Shown piece by piece: positions 35,678-46,050 of a DNA stretch of 64,000 nt (the stretch's first letter is position 1; every line of letters begins with the position of its first letter). Both the position numbers and the translations under genes were made by a program. Source of the DNA: Diphasiastrum complanatum (lineage: Eukaryota > Streptophyta > Lycopodiopsida > Lycopodiales > Lycopodiaceae); contig CM055097.1 in NCBI GenBank assembly GCA_029204225.1, positions 7,645,676 through 7,709,675 of the forward strand, read 5' to 3'. Under the pieces are notes generated by a model. It was not told the origin of the DNA. It did not search any database and worked only from the letters and a program-made list of their open reading frames with translations.

Positions 35678-36100
35678 CTAGACATTATTCATTCAGATAT
35701 ATGTGGCCCACTCCAGAAAGAACATTTAGATCACTTTATTGATGAGTTTTCAAAAAGAGCAGTAGTATATTTTATGAAGCAAAATAAGAGAATTCAACCT
35801 TTTCAAAAAATTCAAGGAGAGTGCTAAAAATGAAACTAGTAAAACAGTCAAAGCACTGAGGACTGATGACGACGGAGAGTACATCTCAACCGAATTTGAC
35901 TTGAAGGAGTATTGCTTTGGCAAAGGCATTGAACAAAAATTTATTACTCGCTACTTACCTCAGTTCAATGGACTTGATAAGAGGAAGAATTGATTAGTAG
36001 TTGAATATGCTAAGTGTATGCTTTCTCATGCATCACTTCTTAAAAATTTTTGGGTTGAAGATGTATCCACTGCAACATATGTTCAACTAAAGGCCTCTCA
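35678..36100 (+). pseudogene. Copia integrase core remnant (relic C)
   Basis: Reads LDIIHSDICGPLQKEHLDHF then FIDEFSKRAVVYFMKQ after small gaps, and ALRTDDDGEYISTEF. These hold the first two acidic positions of the DDE core. The segment where families read NGVAERKN reads NGLDKRKN, so the third catalytic Glu is lost, followed by a stop. CMLSHASLLKNFWVEDVSTA continues the integrase. Confidence 0.85.
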
Positions 36101-36249
36101 TATAGTGTTTGGATCTATTGCCTATGCATATATCTTGAAGGAGATAAAAAAGAAGCTGGACACCAACAACTTCTAATTCATCTTAATTGGTTATACTTTC
36201 ATCTTTGGAGAGAAGCAATGGACAGAGAGTACACTTCTCTAATCAAGAA

Positions 36250-36775
36250 CTTGACCTTATCTATCATTGAATTGCCTACCAACAATAATATAATTGATTG
36301 TAAATGGATATCCAAAATCAAATACAAACTTGACATAAGTATTGATCCAAATCTCAAATAATGACTATTAAAGAATGTTAAAGACTTGGTAGTCACACAT
36401 TTGCCAATTAGAACTCTTCTATTGTATGTTGTTGTGGCTAATCTTCAGATACATCAGCTTGATGTACAAACAACCTATCTTAATGGTTACATGTTGCAGC
36501 CATAGGGTTACGTGCTCAATGAAAAGGAAAATTATATATGTAAACTCAATAAAACACTTTATGGCCTGAAGTAATATGCTAGAGCTTGGTTTCAGAGAAT
36601 AAATACTTTTTTCATCCAGTAGGGCTATAACCCAAGCACCACAAATTCTAATATTTATTGTTTGTCTAGCAATCTTTTATTATTATTACTTTGTATGTTG
36701 ACGACACATTGTTGTTTGATGACAATGTTATTTTTATAAAAAATGCTAAAAAAATGTTGTCCTTAGAGTTCGACA
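36250..36775 (+). pseudogene. Copia reverse transcriptase remnant (relic C)
   Basis: Recognisable stretches are ELPTNNNIIDCKWISKIKYK, IHQLDVQTTYLNGYMLQP, KLNKTLYGLK and YVDDTLLFDDN. The catalytic YVDD motif is present but the frame has stops and shifts. Element B is inserted about 60 bp after YVDD. Confidence 0.85.
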
Positions 36776-37476
36776 TGTGAAGAATTGCCAAAAATTGGGA
36801 AATCTAGCTTGATCAAAAACCATGTAGAACTTTGTAAATATTGTGTATAATTGGGTTCCACACATGTAATGCCAAGATGCCACGTGGAAACCCACTCCTA
36901 ATATAGGTTAGGTCAAGTCAAGAGAGTTGGTCATGTCTATTTGGTGGTCATCCCTACTTTATAGGACCTACACCTAAGTTTAAGGTGAAAATTTGACCAA
37001 CTAGCTACCTACCAAGCATAACTCTAGGATCTAGGCTAGGGTTTCATTTTAGGTCAAGGAGAGTGAGTTAACTTCCTTATTACATGCTGGAAATCCACCT
37101 AACTTCAAGAAGGAAGTCGAATTTGCTATGTATTCTCTCTCTCCATGGTGAGAAGATAGAAAATTTTGGGAGCTCATTGGCAATCTCAAGCTAGTTCACT
37201 ATGTACATTGAGTTTTTGTGATCCAAATGAAACCAAATCAATTTATACTTGTTTTTCAGGTTGAAGGCCGTACTACAGCCTGTAGTACACACGTGTGGGC
37301 TCGTATTTCAATGTTGATCAATGCTTTTGATTGTTAATGCTTGTTGTTTGTCAAATTGCCAATCTAGATCAACTTTTTGATGACTAGTTTTTTGATAGAT
37401 TGTTAAGCAAGCATCGAATCACTCTTGTGGATCTTTTTTAGATCCATTTATGGTCCTAAAGTACAGTACTTTCACA
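36776..37476 (+). repeat. Element B 5' LTR
   Basis: 701 bp, TGTGAAGAATTGCC to TACTTTCACA. Contains GTACTACAGCCTGTAGTAC (9-bp arms around one base) next to CACACGTGTG. Confidence 0.95.
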
Positions 37477-37489
37477 TGGTATCAGAGCC
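37477..37489 (+). other. Element B primer-binding site
   Basis: TGGTATCAGAGCC directly follows the 5' LTR; canonical initiator tRNA-Met site. Confidence 0.95.
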
Positions 37490-37919
37490 AAGTACAAGAT
37501 CATAAGCCATTAATCTAATGCAAATCCATTTTTAGCAAGTTTTGGTGCTAAAAACTAGTATTGAGTGGGCAAGCTAGAATCTTGATTTTGGTGAGGAGAT
37601 TTGATCCCAAACTTGGTAGGGGTCCAAATCCGTACTATCCACATGTGTGGGCACCTCTGAACTTGCATTTAATGCATGGTATTCATTTAATCCAAAGAAA
37701 TTCAATTTGTGAGCTTTTGATGTAATTTTTGGTGGAAATCTTAGGATAAGCTACCAAGATTGAGTGCCATTGATTAGATTTGACATAGGGTCATGAAGTC
37801 TAATTAATCTAGGCTGAAATCAGGTCCTCTAAACTTGTTTTACAGGTCCTGAAAGTACATCAAAAAGTGTGAGGGAGATTTAGTCGTGTTATTGTCCAAA
37901 AATAGCCAAAATTGACAAG

Positions 37920-38260
37920 ATTTGATTGTAAGTAGATTTCACGTCATCTTATCTTCATTCCAACTTTGTGAGGGAGTGCTAGAACTGAGATTATAACTCC
38001 ATTTGTTGGATTAGAAATCTAATTTGAGTGAAAAACTACAAGAGAGAGACCTTAGTGAGTTTTTAGAGACAATCAAATTCATTTCTTGGCAAGATTTGTT
38101 TGAAAGTAGTTTTCACTTCATCTTATCTTCAGTCCAGCTTTGTGAGGGAGTGATAGAACTGTGATTATAAGTCCATTTGTTGGATTAGAAATCAAATTTG
38201 AGTGAAACACTGCAAGTGTGAGACCTTTGTGAGTTTCAAGTCAATCAAATCTATTTCTTG
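37920..38260 (+). repeat. Element B leader duplication (about 174 bp, two copies)
   Basis: CCATTTGTTGGATTAGAAATC occurs at 37999 and 38173 inside two imperfect copies, as in element A. Confidence 0.85.
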
Positions 38261-38281
38261 TTTGTAGAAGTCACTAGTAAG

Positions 38282-39177
38282 ATGGGATCTGTTGGAGCAT
38301 ACCTTCTAGAAGCTAGTGAGAGGTTAAAACTCAGAATCAAGTCTCTAAATAGGGAGTTGGCTTCCATTGGAGAGAAGATTCATGATGGAGAGCTTGTACA
38401 AATTGTCCTTAATGGTCTAGGAGATGACTTTGCAAATTTGGTCCAAATTTTTGCCATCCAAGACACTTTGCCAACTATAGAAAAACCTCACAGTGTATTA
38501 GTGGCTGAAGAGTGTAGGATGCTCCATGCAAAATCTAGGATGAGTTCCTTGTCATTGCAGGATGGTGATGAGAAAGCCAATTTCTCATTCAAGGGAAAAA
38601 AGAAGACCAATGGAAAGAGGAAGCGGTCAAAGAAGAGGATGATGCATCAAGATCAAAGGACAAGTCAAAGCAGAAATGCTTCTTTTGTGGAAAGAAGGGG
38701 CATTATGCATCTGAATGCTACAAGAGGCTAAGAGCACAAGTGGAGGAGGACAAACAAGGAAACCTTGCAAAGGAGGAGGAGGAGGATGAAGTAGATGTAT
38801 TCTTGATGGCATCTACATCCTCACCAACAAGCAATAGCAATTCAAGAGACAATTGGTGGATCAACAGTGGGGCTAGCTCTCACATGTCTTGTGAAAAGGA
38901 CTTTTTCTCAACCTTACACTCTTTCAATGCTGTTAAAAACTTTTTCTTTACTGCAAATGATGAAGAGTGTAGGATAGATGGTGTGGGCACCATCTCTTTG
39001 TGTCTAGAATCCTCAAAATGCATGGATCTAGAAAATGTCCTTTATGTACCATCAATCACCAAGAATATGCTTAGTGTTGGTCTACTCTTAGAAAGTGATT
39101 TGGATGTCCAGTTTAAGCATGGTGTTTGCTTCATCTTGAAGAATGTTGTTTGCATTGCAAAGGGACTTAAACATGGA
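38282..39177 (+). pseudogene. Element B gag-protease, decayed
   Basis: ATG at 38282 opens MGSVGAYLLEASERLK, then jumps directly to LRIKSLNRELASIGEK, skipping the gag core found in A. The frame shifts near 38625, losing the zinc knuckle in frame; its bases (CTTCTTTTGTGGAAAGAAG) remain at 38680-38698. It resumes at 38740 with a protease reading WWINSGASSHMS. The catalytic Asp is Asn, so the protease should be inactive. Confidence 0.85.
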
Positions 39178-40113
39178 AGATTGTTTAAGTTGGAGGCTAG
39201 TGTTGCTTTTGAAAGAATGAGCTTGGCAAAGGAGGAGATCACTCAAGAGGAGATCTTGGAAAAGTGTGATCTTGCTTGCATTGAGGAGGAGCATAAAAAG
39301 GAGGAGCATAAAAAGGAGGAAGATCTTGAGGATCAGCCTCAAAGCATGAGAGTTCCAAGGGAGTCCTCAATGACAATGGCCGAGTCATCAAATTGCATGC
39401 AAATTGTCCATTCAAGTGTGCATCTTGCAAGGGTGGTGAGCATTGGAGAGTCTACTATCTTTGAATACTTTTTGGAAAGTAGTAGTAGACATGAGGTGAC
39501 TTGTTTCTTACCTTTAAGATTCATGGTGTTTATTACTTTGTATGACAAGACAATGAAATGAGATGCTTTGAAATCTACATTTGTTGTTGATAAAGCAATT
39601 TCATTGGATAACTATTTTTGTAATAGTTTGAATAGAGTCATAAAAGATGAAACATCATTTGTATTGGAAATCTTTGGATCCACATGCTCTGTGCATGATC
39701 ATTCCAATGTAAGGACCAAAGATTATCCTATTTCAATGATAAGAATAATGGTAGTGTTTTGCTCTTCAAGTAAAGATTGTAGAATCTACTTGTTTTCTAC
39801 CAAAGAAGTTGTCAATGGTGGAAATGTGATCTTTCAAGAGTGGAAGATTTGTAAACTTGAAGAAGCACCTTTGGATCAACACTTTATTCAGTTCATTGAT
39901 GGTTTGGAGTCAAGTCAAGTGGAGGAGCAAGCTCAAGACCCAAGGACTCCAAGAAGAATCTTGAGTATCAAGATGGAGCCATATAGGCTCAATCATATGC
40001 ATCAAGAAAGGCAAATAGTCTTTGGAAACATTGTGTATGCACTTAATAGTTTAATTGATGTATCTTCAAGAGCACAAAATGCCTTGGAATCCATGGCTTG
40101 GCATGATGTATAG
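39178..40113 (+). pseudogene. Element B second coding part (matches element A part 2)
   Basis: Continues in frame from the protease with no stop at the position where A has TAG. It has one TGA (39559-39561) where A has Trp. The duplicated KEEHKKEEHKKEE shows a small local expansion absent from A. IFGSTCSVHDHSNVRTK is closer to the Copia integrase-tail consensus than A's IFVSTCFVHDH, which supports the integrase-remnant reading. Confidence 0.75.
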
Positions 40114-40314
40114 TTTTTGAAGTGTGCTACATGACACATTTATGGAACATCTTGTAAGAGATCCTTTAAGAGGTGGTGAAAGATCCTTCATGGACATCAT
40201 TCTCTATTGGAGTCATAAAAGTTCCTTGTTTGTAGCTGGATTTTTTAGACACTTCTAAAAGCATTCATTCATCTAGCAAGATAGTTGTAGATAGATCAAG
40301 ATAAATTTGAGGAG

Positions 40315-41014
40315 TGTGAAGAATTGCCAAAAATTGGCAAATCTAGCTTGATCAAAAACCATGTAAACTTTGTAAATATTGTGTATAATTGGGTTCCACA
40401 CATGTAATGCCAAGATGCCACGTGGCAACCCACTCCTAATATAGGTTAGGTCAAGTCAAGAGAGTTGGTCATGTCTATTTGGTGGTCATCCCTACTTTAT
40501 AGGACCTACACCTGAGTTTAAGGTGAAAATTTGACCAACTAACTACCTACCAAGCATAACTCTAGGATCTAGGCTAGGGTTTCATTTTAGGTCAAGGAGA
40601 GTGAGTTAACTTCCTTATTACATGCTGGAAATCCACCTAACTTCAAGAAGGAAGTCGAATTTGCTATGTATTCCCTCTTTCCATAGTGAGAAGATAGAAA
40701 ATTTTGGGAGCTCATTGGCAATCTCAAGCTAGTTCACTATGTACATTGAGTTTTTGTGATCCAAATGAAACCATATCAATTTCTACTTGTTTCTCAGGTT
40801 GAAGGCCGTACTACAGCCTGTAGTACACACGTGTGGGCTCGGATTTCAATGTTGATCAATGCTTTTGATTGTTAATGCTTGTTGTTTGTCAAATTGCCAA
40901 TCTAGATCAACTTTTTGATGACTAGTTTTTTGATAGATTGTTAAGCAAGAATCAAATCACTCTTGTGGATCTTTTGTAGATCCATTTATGGTCCTAAAGT
41001 ACAGTACTTTCACA
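40315..41014 (+). repeat. Element B 3' LTR
   Basis: 700 bp. Contains TGCCACGTGGCA, a perfect 12-bp palindrome with a G-box core, plus the two palindromes described for the 5' LTR. Confidence 0.95.
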
Positions 41015-41234
41015 TCATGACAAATTAGACGAAGTAGTTAGCTCCCTAAGCTAGTACATGGCAAATTCTGGTATGATCCATTAGAAGGCTCCAATGATCA
41101 TGAGATATATTCGAGTAACAAAGGACCAATACATCCACTATGGAGGAGTTGACATTGACAACTCCACATACTAAGTGGATATACATATGCAAGCTAGGTG
41201 GAAGATGTAGACCTCCACATCTGGATTTACATTC

Positions 41235-41531
41235 TTGCTCAACAACGATTTAATCTCTTGGAACAGTCATAAGAAAACCTCCGTAGTTCTTTCATCTATA
41301 GAATCGAAGTATATCGTTGCCTCTCAAGCTATTAAAGAAGTACTACGGTTAAAAAACCTATTATTACATATTTGTCTGAAACAACATGTTCCGACAATTA
41401 TTTTATGTGATAATCAAAATGCAATTGCTTTATCAGCAAATCCTAAATTTCATTCTAGGAGTAAGCACATTGAGATTAAATATCACTATGTTAGAAGCAA
41501 GATCATTCTCAACAAGGAGACAAATTTATAG
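41235..41531 (+). pseudogene. Copia RNase H remnant (relic C)
   Basis: A 98-codon stretch: LISWNSHKKTSVVLSSIESK, YIVASQAIKEVLRLKNLL, ILCDNQNAIALSANPKFHSR and SKHIEIKYHYVR. This is the standard Copia RNase H order. The frame then stops, and a purine tract follows about 120 bp on. Confidence 0.9.
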
Positions 41532-41680
41532 TTCCGTCGAACGCAGTACATGAATATAGATATATTTACTAAAATGTTGAATATAGATGTACACAAAAGA
41601 TTTTGTGCAATGATGTGTCTAAAGATCAAGGCATTCGTGGATCTAGATTAAGGGGGGTATTGGATAATTGTCCCTCTTTT

Positions 41681-44329
41681 CCTAATCCAAGAGTTAATCT
41701 AGTTCTGTCCTAGAATAATTTGTTCTAAAATAGCCACTATGTACACCAAACTAGCTATATTGGCCAAAATTGTCAATTTCATTGATTATGAACTATTTGT
41801 ATATCCTCAATGACCAAAGGTACTTGGACCCATCTAAGAACAAGAACAATGTGGTATTGTATCACAAAAGCCTTGCCATGTCATATAATTAAATTTGACT
41901 TTTTGTGAATATTAAAATAATGTAAATGAATATCTTAGCAAAATTTTGATGGTGGTTCTTGATTTTTAAAGAAAAAACATAAAGAGATCTGATATGATAA
42001 AATTTCTTGTTGATAAATGGGTGTCGCTTGTCAATGATCAAGACTTTGAGAAAAATTGACACTCTAGCACAAATAATTCGACATAATCTATAATGATGGA
42101 CTTCTGATGGAGCTTAAATTGCATAAGAAATAAGTTGTTAATTCGTCAATATGATATATCTCAATAGTTCAAGCTCATTTTGATAATAATCTTGCAACTA
42201 TCCACTTAATTTTTCAAGTTGTAATTTGTTTTTTTTATTACAATAATTTTTAATTAATTCTTTTGTAAGTACACAAAGATATGAAATGTGATATGAAATG
42301 TAAAAATATCGGTAAAAATATGTAAATAGTGTAAAAATAATAATTGAACTATTATTGGATTACAAGTCTATTATTGACATGGAAAAAGTACAAAAAAATG
42401 TGAATTTTTTTTTTAGTAAATGTAAAAAGAACTACATATTACTTGTGAAAAGAAAAAGCTTGAGGTAACAATTCATATTTTATATGAATAAAAATCTCAA
42501 AATTAAATTGTGTACATGATTTTTAAATTAAATAATCTGTAGCAATCTTAAAAAAAAATAAAAAAAAAATAATTAATTAATCCAAATTACACAATCAAAA
42601 GAGTAAACTCACCTTATCAATGTCAAGATCATCTGTCCTCTTTAAAACATAGTTTGAAGCTGTATAATAAAAACCACAATTAAAAGAAATTTTTTGTTGT
42701 ATACATTGTAAGTATTGAAAGATAATCAAAATTCTAGTGGAGATAAGATAAATAAAACTAACCAAATATATATTGGATGTGTCGAAAAAACTAGGATTCA
42801 ATTAATGAGTTTATCTCAATAAACTTGATGTTTGCATCACCAATAAAAACTCTCATTGCTGGTACTTGCTTGATAATATTGAGAAGAAGACAACTATTTA
42901 TAAAAAAAATTCACACAGGCAAGTGGTCAACTAGGTTCCACATGACATCAACTAGGTGCTACATGACATCATGCGTCTAATCCATGTCATCTTCATACGG
43001 TTAGATGGGACCACATTGACCACATTGTTCTTGTTCTTAAATGAAGACCACATTGTATGAAGACCACATTGTTCTTGAAGACCACATTTTTCTTGAAGAC
43101 CACAAATGTCTATTAAAAAAATACCAAAAAATGCATATTTTTAACAAAGCACTATAAGTTTTTTTTGCAAACTTCATAAAACCATCATAATTATGAATGA
43201 GATAACATTTCAAGGCAACATATGATTTTTGAAACTCCAAATTCTATTAAAATACAAAATGACTTAAATTATATTTACGTATTCTTTTTTTCAAAGTATA
43301 TTTTCTAATGAATTTTTACTGATGCCTCTCAATTCAAAACTTGAAATATTATAAACACTCGTTTTCAGTTGATGAAGTCGAAGACCCATTTTTTTCATCA
43401 GAATCAACTGATATATCTTCTTCATAATCAACATCCAATGTTGACAAGGAACCTTGTAAGTCAACTCTTCTCTGTTGTTGACGAGTTGAAGATGATGATT
43501 ATTCCATTAATCTGATTCGTTCTTTCAATATGGATATAGTTGACTTTTCTAGATGATTGGTCATTTTTAACTCAAAATTAGATACCAAAACATCTTCATC
43601 TTGTAAATTTAAATTGTCAACTCTTGGTTGATTTTTTGAATCACTTTCTCTTGCTCTTCGGATCTACTTGCAACATTTCAAATTCATACTAGCTCAAAAA
43701 AATTGACGTTGAAGTGGTGCTCAACCAATACTTTTGTTTGATTACTATTTTAATTGAATTCAAGTACTTTAACAATCCAAAATGGACGTTCTTTTCTATT
43801 TTATGAAGCTAAAAGTGCAACAAGACTTTCAATTTGAATTTCATTCAGATCATCACACCACTTCATTTTTGCAACTTTTGTAGTTTGCCTATTCCCACAT
43901 ATCGTAATTTTTCAATTTACAAAAAATTATTTGTAAACCACTCTAAATTAGTTGTGAATTATCAAATTGCTCTTATTTTTTAATTTTGAGTTATATTTTT
44001 ATCTCACTATTTAATGTAAATATTCAAATTCATTTATTTTTAATTTATTTTTTTAGGTTTTAGTTTTTCATATTTTTATCTGATTTTTTTTTTAAAATTT
44101 TAAAAAAAATTAAATTTCTAAAAGATTTTAATTTTTAATATTGCATTTTTATGATTTTTTAATTTTTTGATATTTTATTATTTTAATATTTATAATATTT
44201 TGATTTTTTAATGATTTAGTTTTTAGAATTTTTTTTATTTTTAAATTTAACTTTTTAATTTTTAATTTTTTGGTTTTTGAATTTCCAAACTTTGAATTCT
44301 AAAAAAAGAAAGTGTTTCTAAAACTTTTG
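41681..44329. other. AT-rich intergenic, possible old LTR at left; no gene
   Basis: The left end may be the 3' LTR of relic C. From 43920 to 44300 the sequence is an extreme A/T tract of T-runs and A-runs. Frames are short; a minus-strand stretch at about 43880-43790 reads KWCDDLNEIQIESLVALL but is soon interrupted and was not assigned. Confidence 0.45.
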
Positions 44330-44590
44330 CTATGCTCAGCATAGGAACAAATGTGGAGGTTTCTTTTGCTATGCTGAGCATAGCAACAGTTGCTCTTGCT
44401 ATGCTTAGCATAGGAATGACTATGGGCCTTCATCACCTTTGTTGTCAACTTTGTCGACAAAGCGTAGCATGTTCAACATTTTTGTGCTGAGCACGGAAAT
44501 GTTGAACATAGGACCACTTTGTCGATAAAGTTGTCAACAAAGCGTAAGCCTTCAACGAAGGCCCATTTTGAGTCTTATGCTCAGCATAGG
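44330..44590. repeat. Cluster of CTATGCT-N-AGCATAG palindromes and nested hairpins
   Basis: Perfect palindromes with one central base occur at 44330-44344 (C), 44369-44383 (G) and 44399-44413 (T). A near copy lies at 44575-44589. Between them are CTTTGTCGACAAAG (14-bp perfect palindrome near 44450) and a 13-bp inverted repeat ATGTTCAACATTT / AAATGTTGAACAT whose loop holds GTGCTGAGCAC. Confidence 0.9.
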
Positions 44591-45010
44591 ACTCAATAGG
44601 GCCTTCATTGTTTTTAACACAATTGCATTTGAGCATATATCCGCGGAAATGTCTTTCATATGCAAATTAATCCATATGCAAGGCTGTGCACTTCCTTGTT
44701 TTTACAGAATTACTAGAATGAATAACTTATTGAGAAGATGGTTGGGATGGAAGACCCATGAAACTCAATGTTCATTATGGTTCATGTGGCACACGCCGTA
44801 GGGACACAATGGTCATGATGATCGAACTAGAAACTTTCACATTTGAATCGATAGGGCAATGGATTTGTCCTCCATTCTCTTATATCCGCTGCTGCTGAAA
44901 TTTGACTTAAGTATCGATTAGGTGGTCCGACATGTCGTAGAGCTGCACCAGTATCAATTAGGAAGTCTTCACATGTAGAACTGCACCAGCAACACGGTTG
45001 GGGATCTCTA

Positions 45011-45210
45011 GAAGAGTAAGCCCGCTGGCTCTTCCGCTGTCTGGCTCTTCCGCTGGTTTCCTTGCTGGCTCTTCCGCTGGTTTCCTTGAACCATATTTTG
45101 CTAATGATCTACATTGAAGAGTAAGCCCGCTGGCTCTTCCGCTGGTTTCCTTGCTAGCTCTTCCGCTGGTTTCCTTGAACCATATTTTGCTAATGAGTTA
45201 CATTAATTCA
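45011..45210. repeat. 105-bp higher-order repeat built from a 24-bp unit
   Basis: GAAGAGTAAGCCCGCTGG starts at 45011 and 45116. Inside each copy GGCTCTTCCGCTGG(TTTCCTTGCT) is repeated two or three times, and each copy ends with GAACCATATTTTGCTAATGA. The array ends about 120 bp before the first RPA1-like exon. Confidence 0.92.
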
Positions 45211-45326
45211 AGTCAAGACAAAATTGTTGATCAGTGGATGATCGTTCAACGTTCAAACACTATGTGCCAAAAGTCTTGTTTTGGTTGTTAATCCATAGTC
45301 TAAATCATGCTTCAAATGTTTCGTAG

Positions 45327-46050
45327 GGCAGTCAAATTTAAGCAACAATGTTCAGCGAAGGAGCTGATAAGATCTTCAGCAAGTTTGAGCTTGGAAAAGT
45401 AAGTTGACGATTTACTTGTCTGCCATATATTCTCTTTTAGTAATCTGGTTTTCTCGGAATCTGATGCAACTCGTTTCTTGCAGGTTTATTACATTTTAGA
45501 AGGTGTCTTAAGAGTGGCAAACAAACAGTAATCCAGCTTGAAACAAGAATTATAAGATGACATTTAATGTTAGCGCAGAAGTAGAGGAGGCTGCAGATGC
45601 ATTGTCAAGTCAAATTCCAACTGCTAAGTACAATTTTGTGAAACTAGTTGGTCCTTTTATCAACGAGAGGGAGCTTGTGGGCAGATTTATATTTTTCTGT
45701 GCGTCATTGCAGTTCTTATGACAATTTTGCAGATATCATGGGAGTAGCACAAAATGTTTCACCAACAATATCTATTAGATGTAATGAAAAAATTCCCAAG
45801 CATGATATTAGCGCTGCAGATCAGAGGTAGGTTGTGGTGGCATCTGCATTCCTGAATTTGGGTACATCATTTTCTTCTTCCAATATTATTGCCCAGCCAA
45901 AAGACAGTTATGGTGAGTCTCTGGAATGACTCCCCTGTGAAGGTGAGTCTCTGGAATGACTCAACTGTGAAACGGTGAAAAACTTCTGGATATGTTGCAT
46001 CATGCCCCTGCTGTGTTGATTAAAAGTCTCAGAGTTAGTGATTTTCATCG
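45327..46050 (+). pseudogene. RPA1: RPA1 (replication protein A 70-kDa subunit) gene fragment, decayed but with introns
   Basis: RPA1 binds single-stranded DNA through OB folds. Remnants in family order: ATMFSEGADKIFSKFELGK (45327-45398, one stop TAA at 45339; donor GTAAGT), VYYILEGVLRVANKQ (from 45484), a frameshift, then SAEVEEAADALSSQIPTAKY and PFINERELV to 45680. DIMGVAQNVSPTISI and KIPKHDISAADQ follow (45733-45826), then QKTVMVSLWNDS (from 45897), and after another frameshift GEKLLDMLHHAPAVLIKSL to about 46050. These cover parts of the DNA-binding domain A/B region. Introns remain, so this is a duplicated genomic fragment, not a retrocopy. One intron (45681-45732) is only 52 bp with a GC donor. 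A 30-bp direct duplication sits at 45913-45972. Confidence 0.85.

Larger units (their letters stand above)
36776..41014 (+). mobile_element. Element B: second copy of the non-autonomous gag-protease family
   Basis: 4,239 bp with LTRs at 36776-37476 and 40315-41014, a perfect primer site TGGTATCAGAGCC (37477-37489), and a purine tract AAATTTGAGGAG before the 3' LTR. The LTRs differ at roughly 15-20 positions by eye. Compared with A, about 110 gag codons are missing (junction near 38330), a frameshift lies near 38625, and the protease active site reads NSG instead of DSG. Flanks are not a clean target duplication: ACATG before and TCATG after agree at four of five bases only if the 5' LTR is taken to start two bases later. 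Confidence 0.92.
35678..41680 (+). mobile_element. Copia relic C, interrupted by element B
   Basis: Plus-strand remnants in the right order: integrase (35678-36100), reverse transcriptase (36250-36775), then element B (36776-41014), then RNase H (41235-41531) and a polypurine tract AAGGGGGG (41651-41658) before a probable 3' LTR start TGGATAATTG (41661). Many in-frame stops and frameshifts show it is long dead. Its 5' LTR and gag are not recognisable upstream. Confidence 0.85.
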
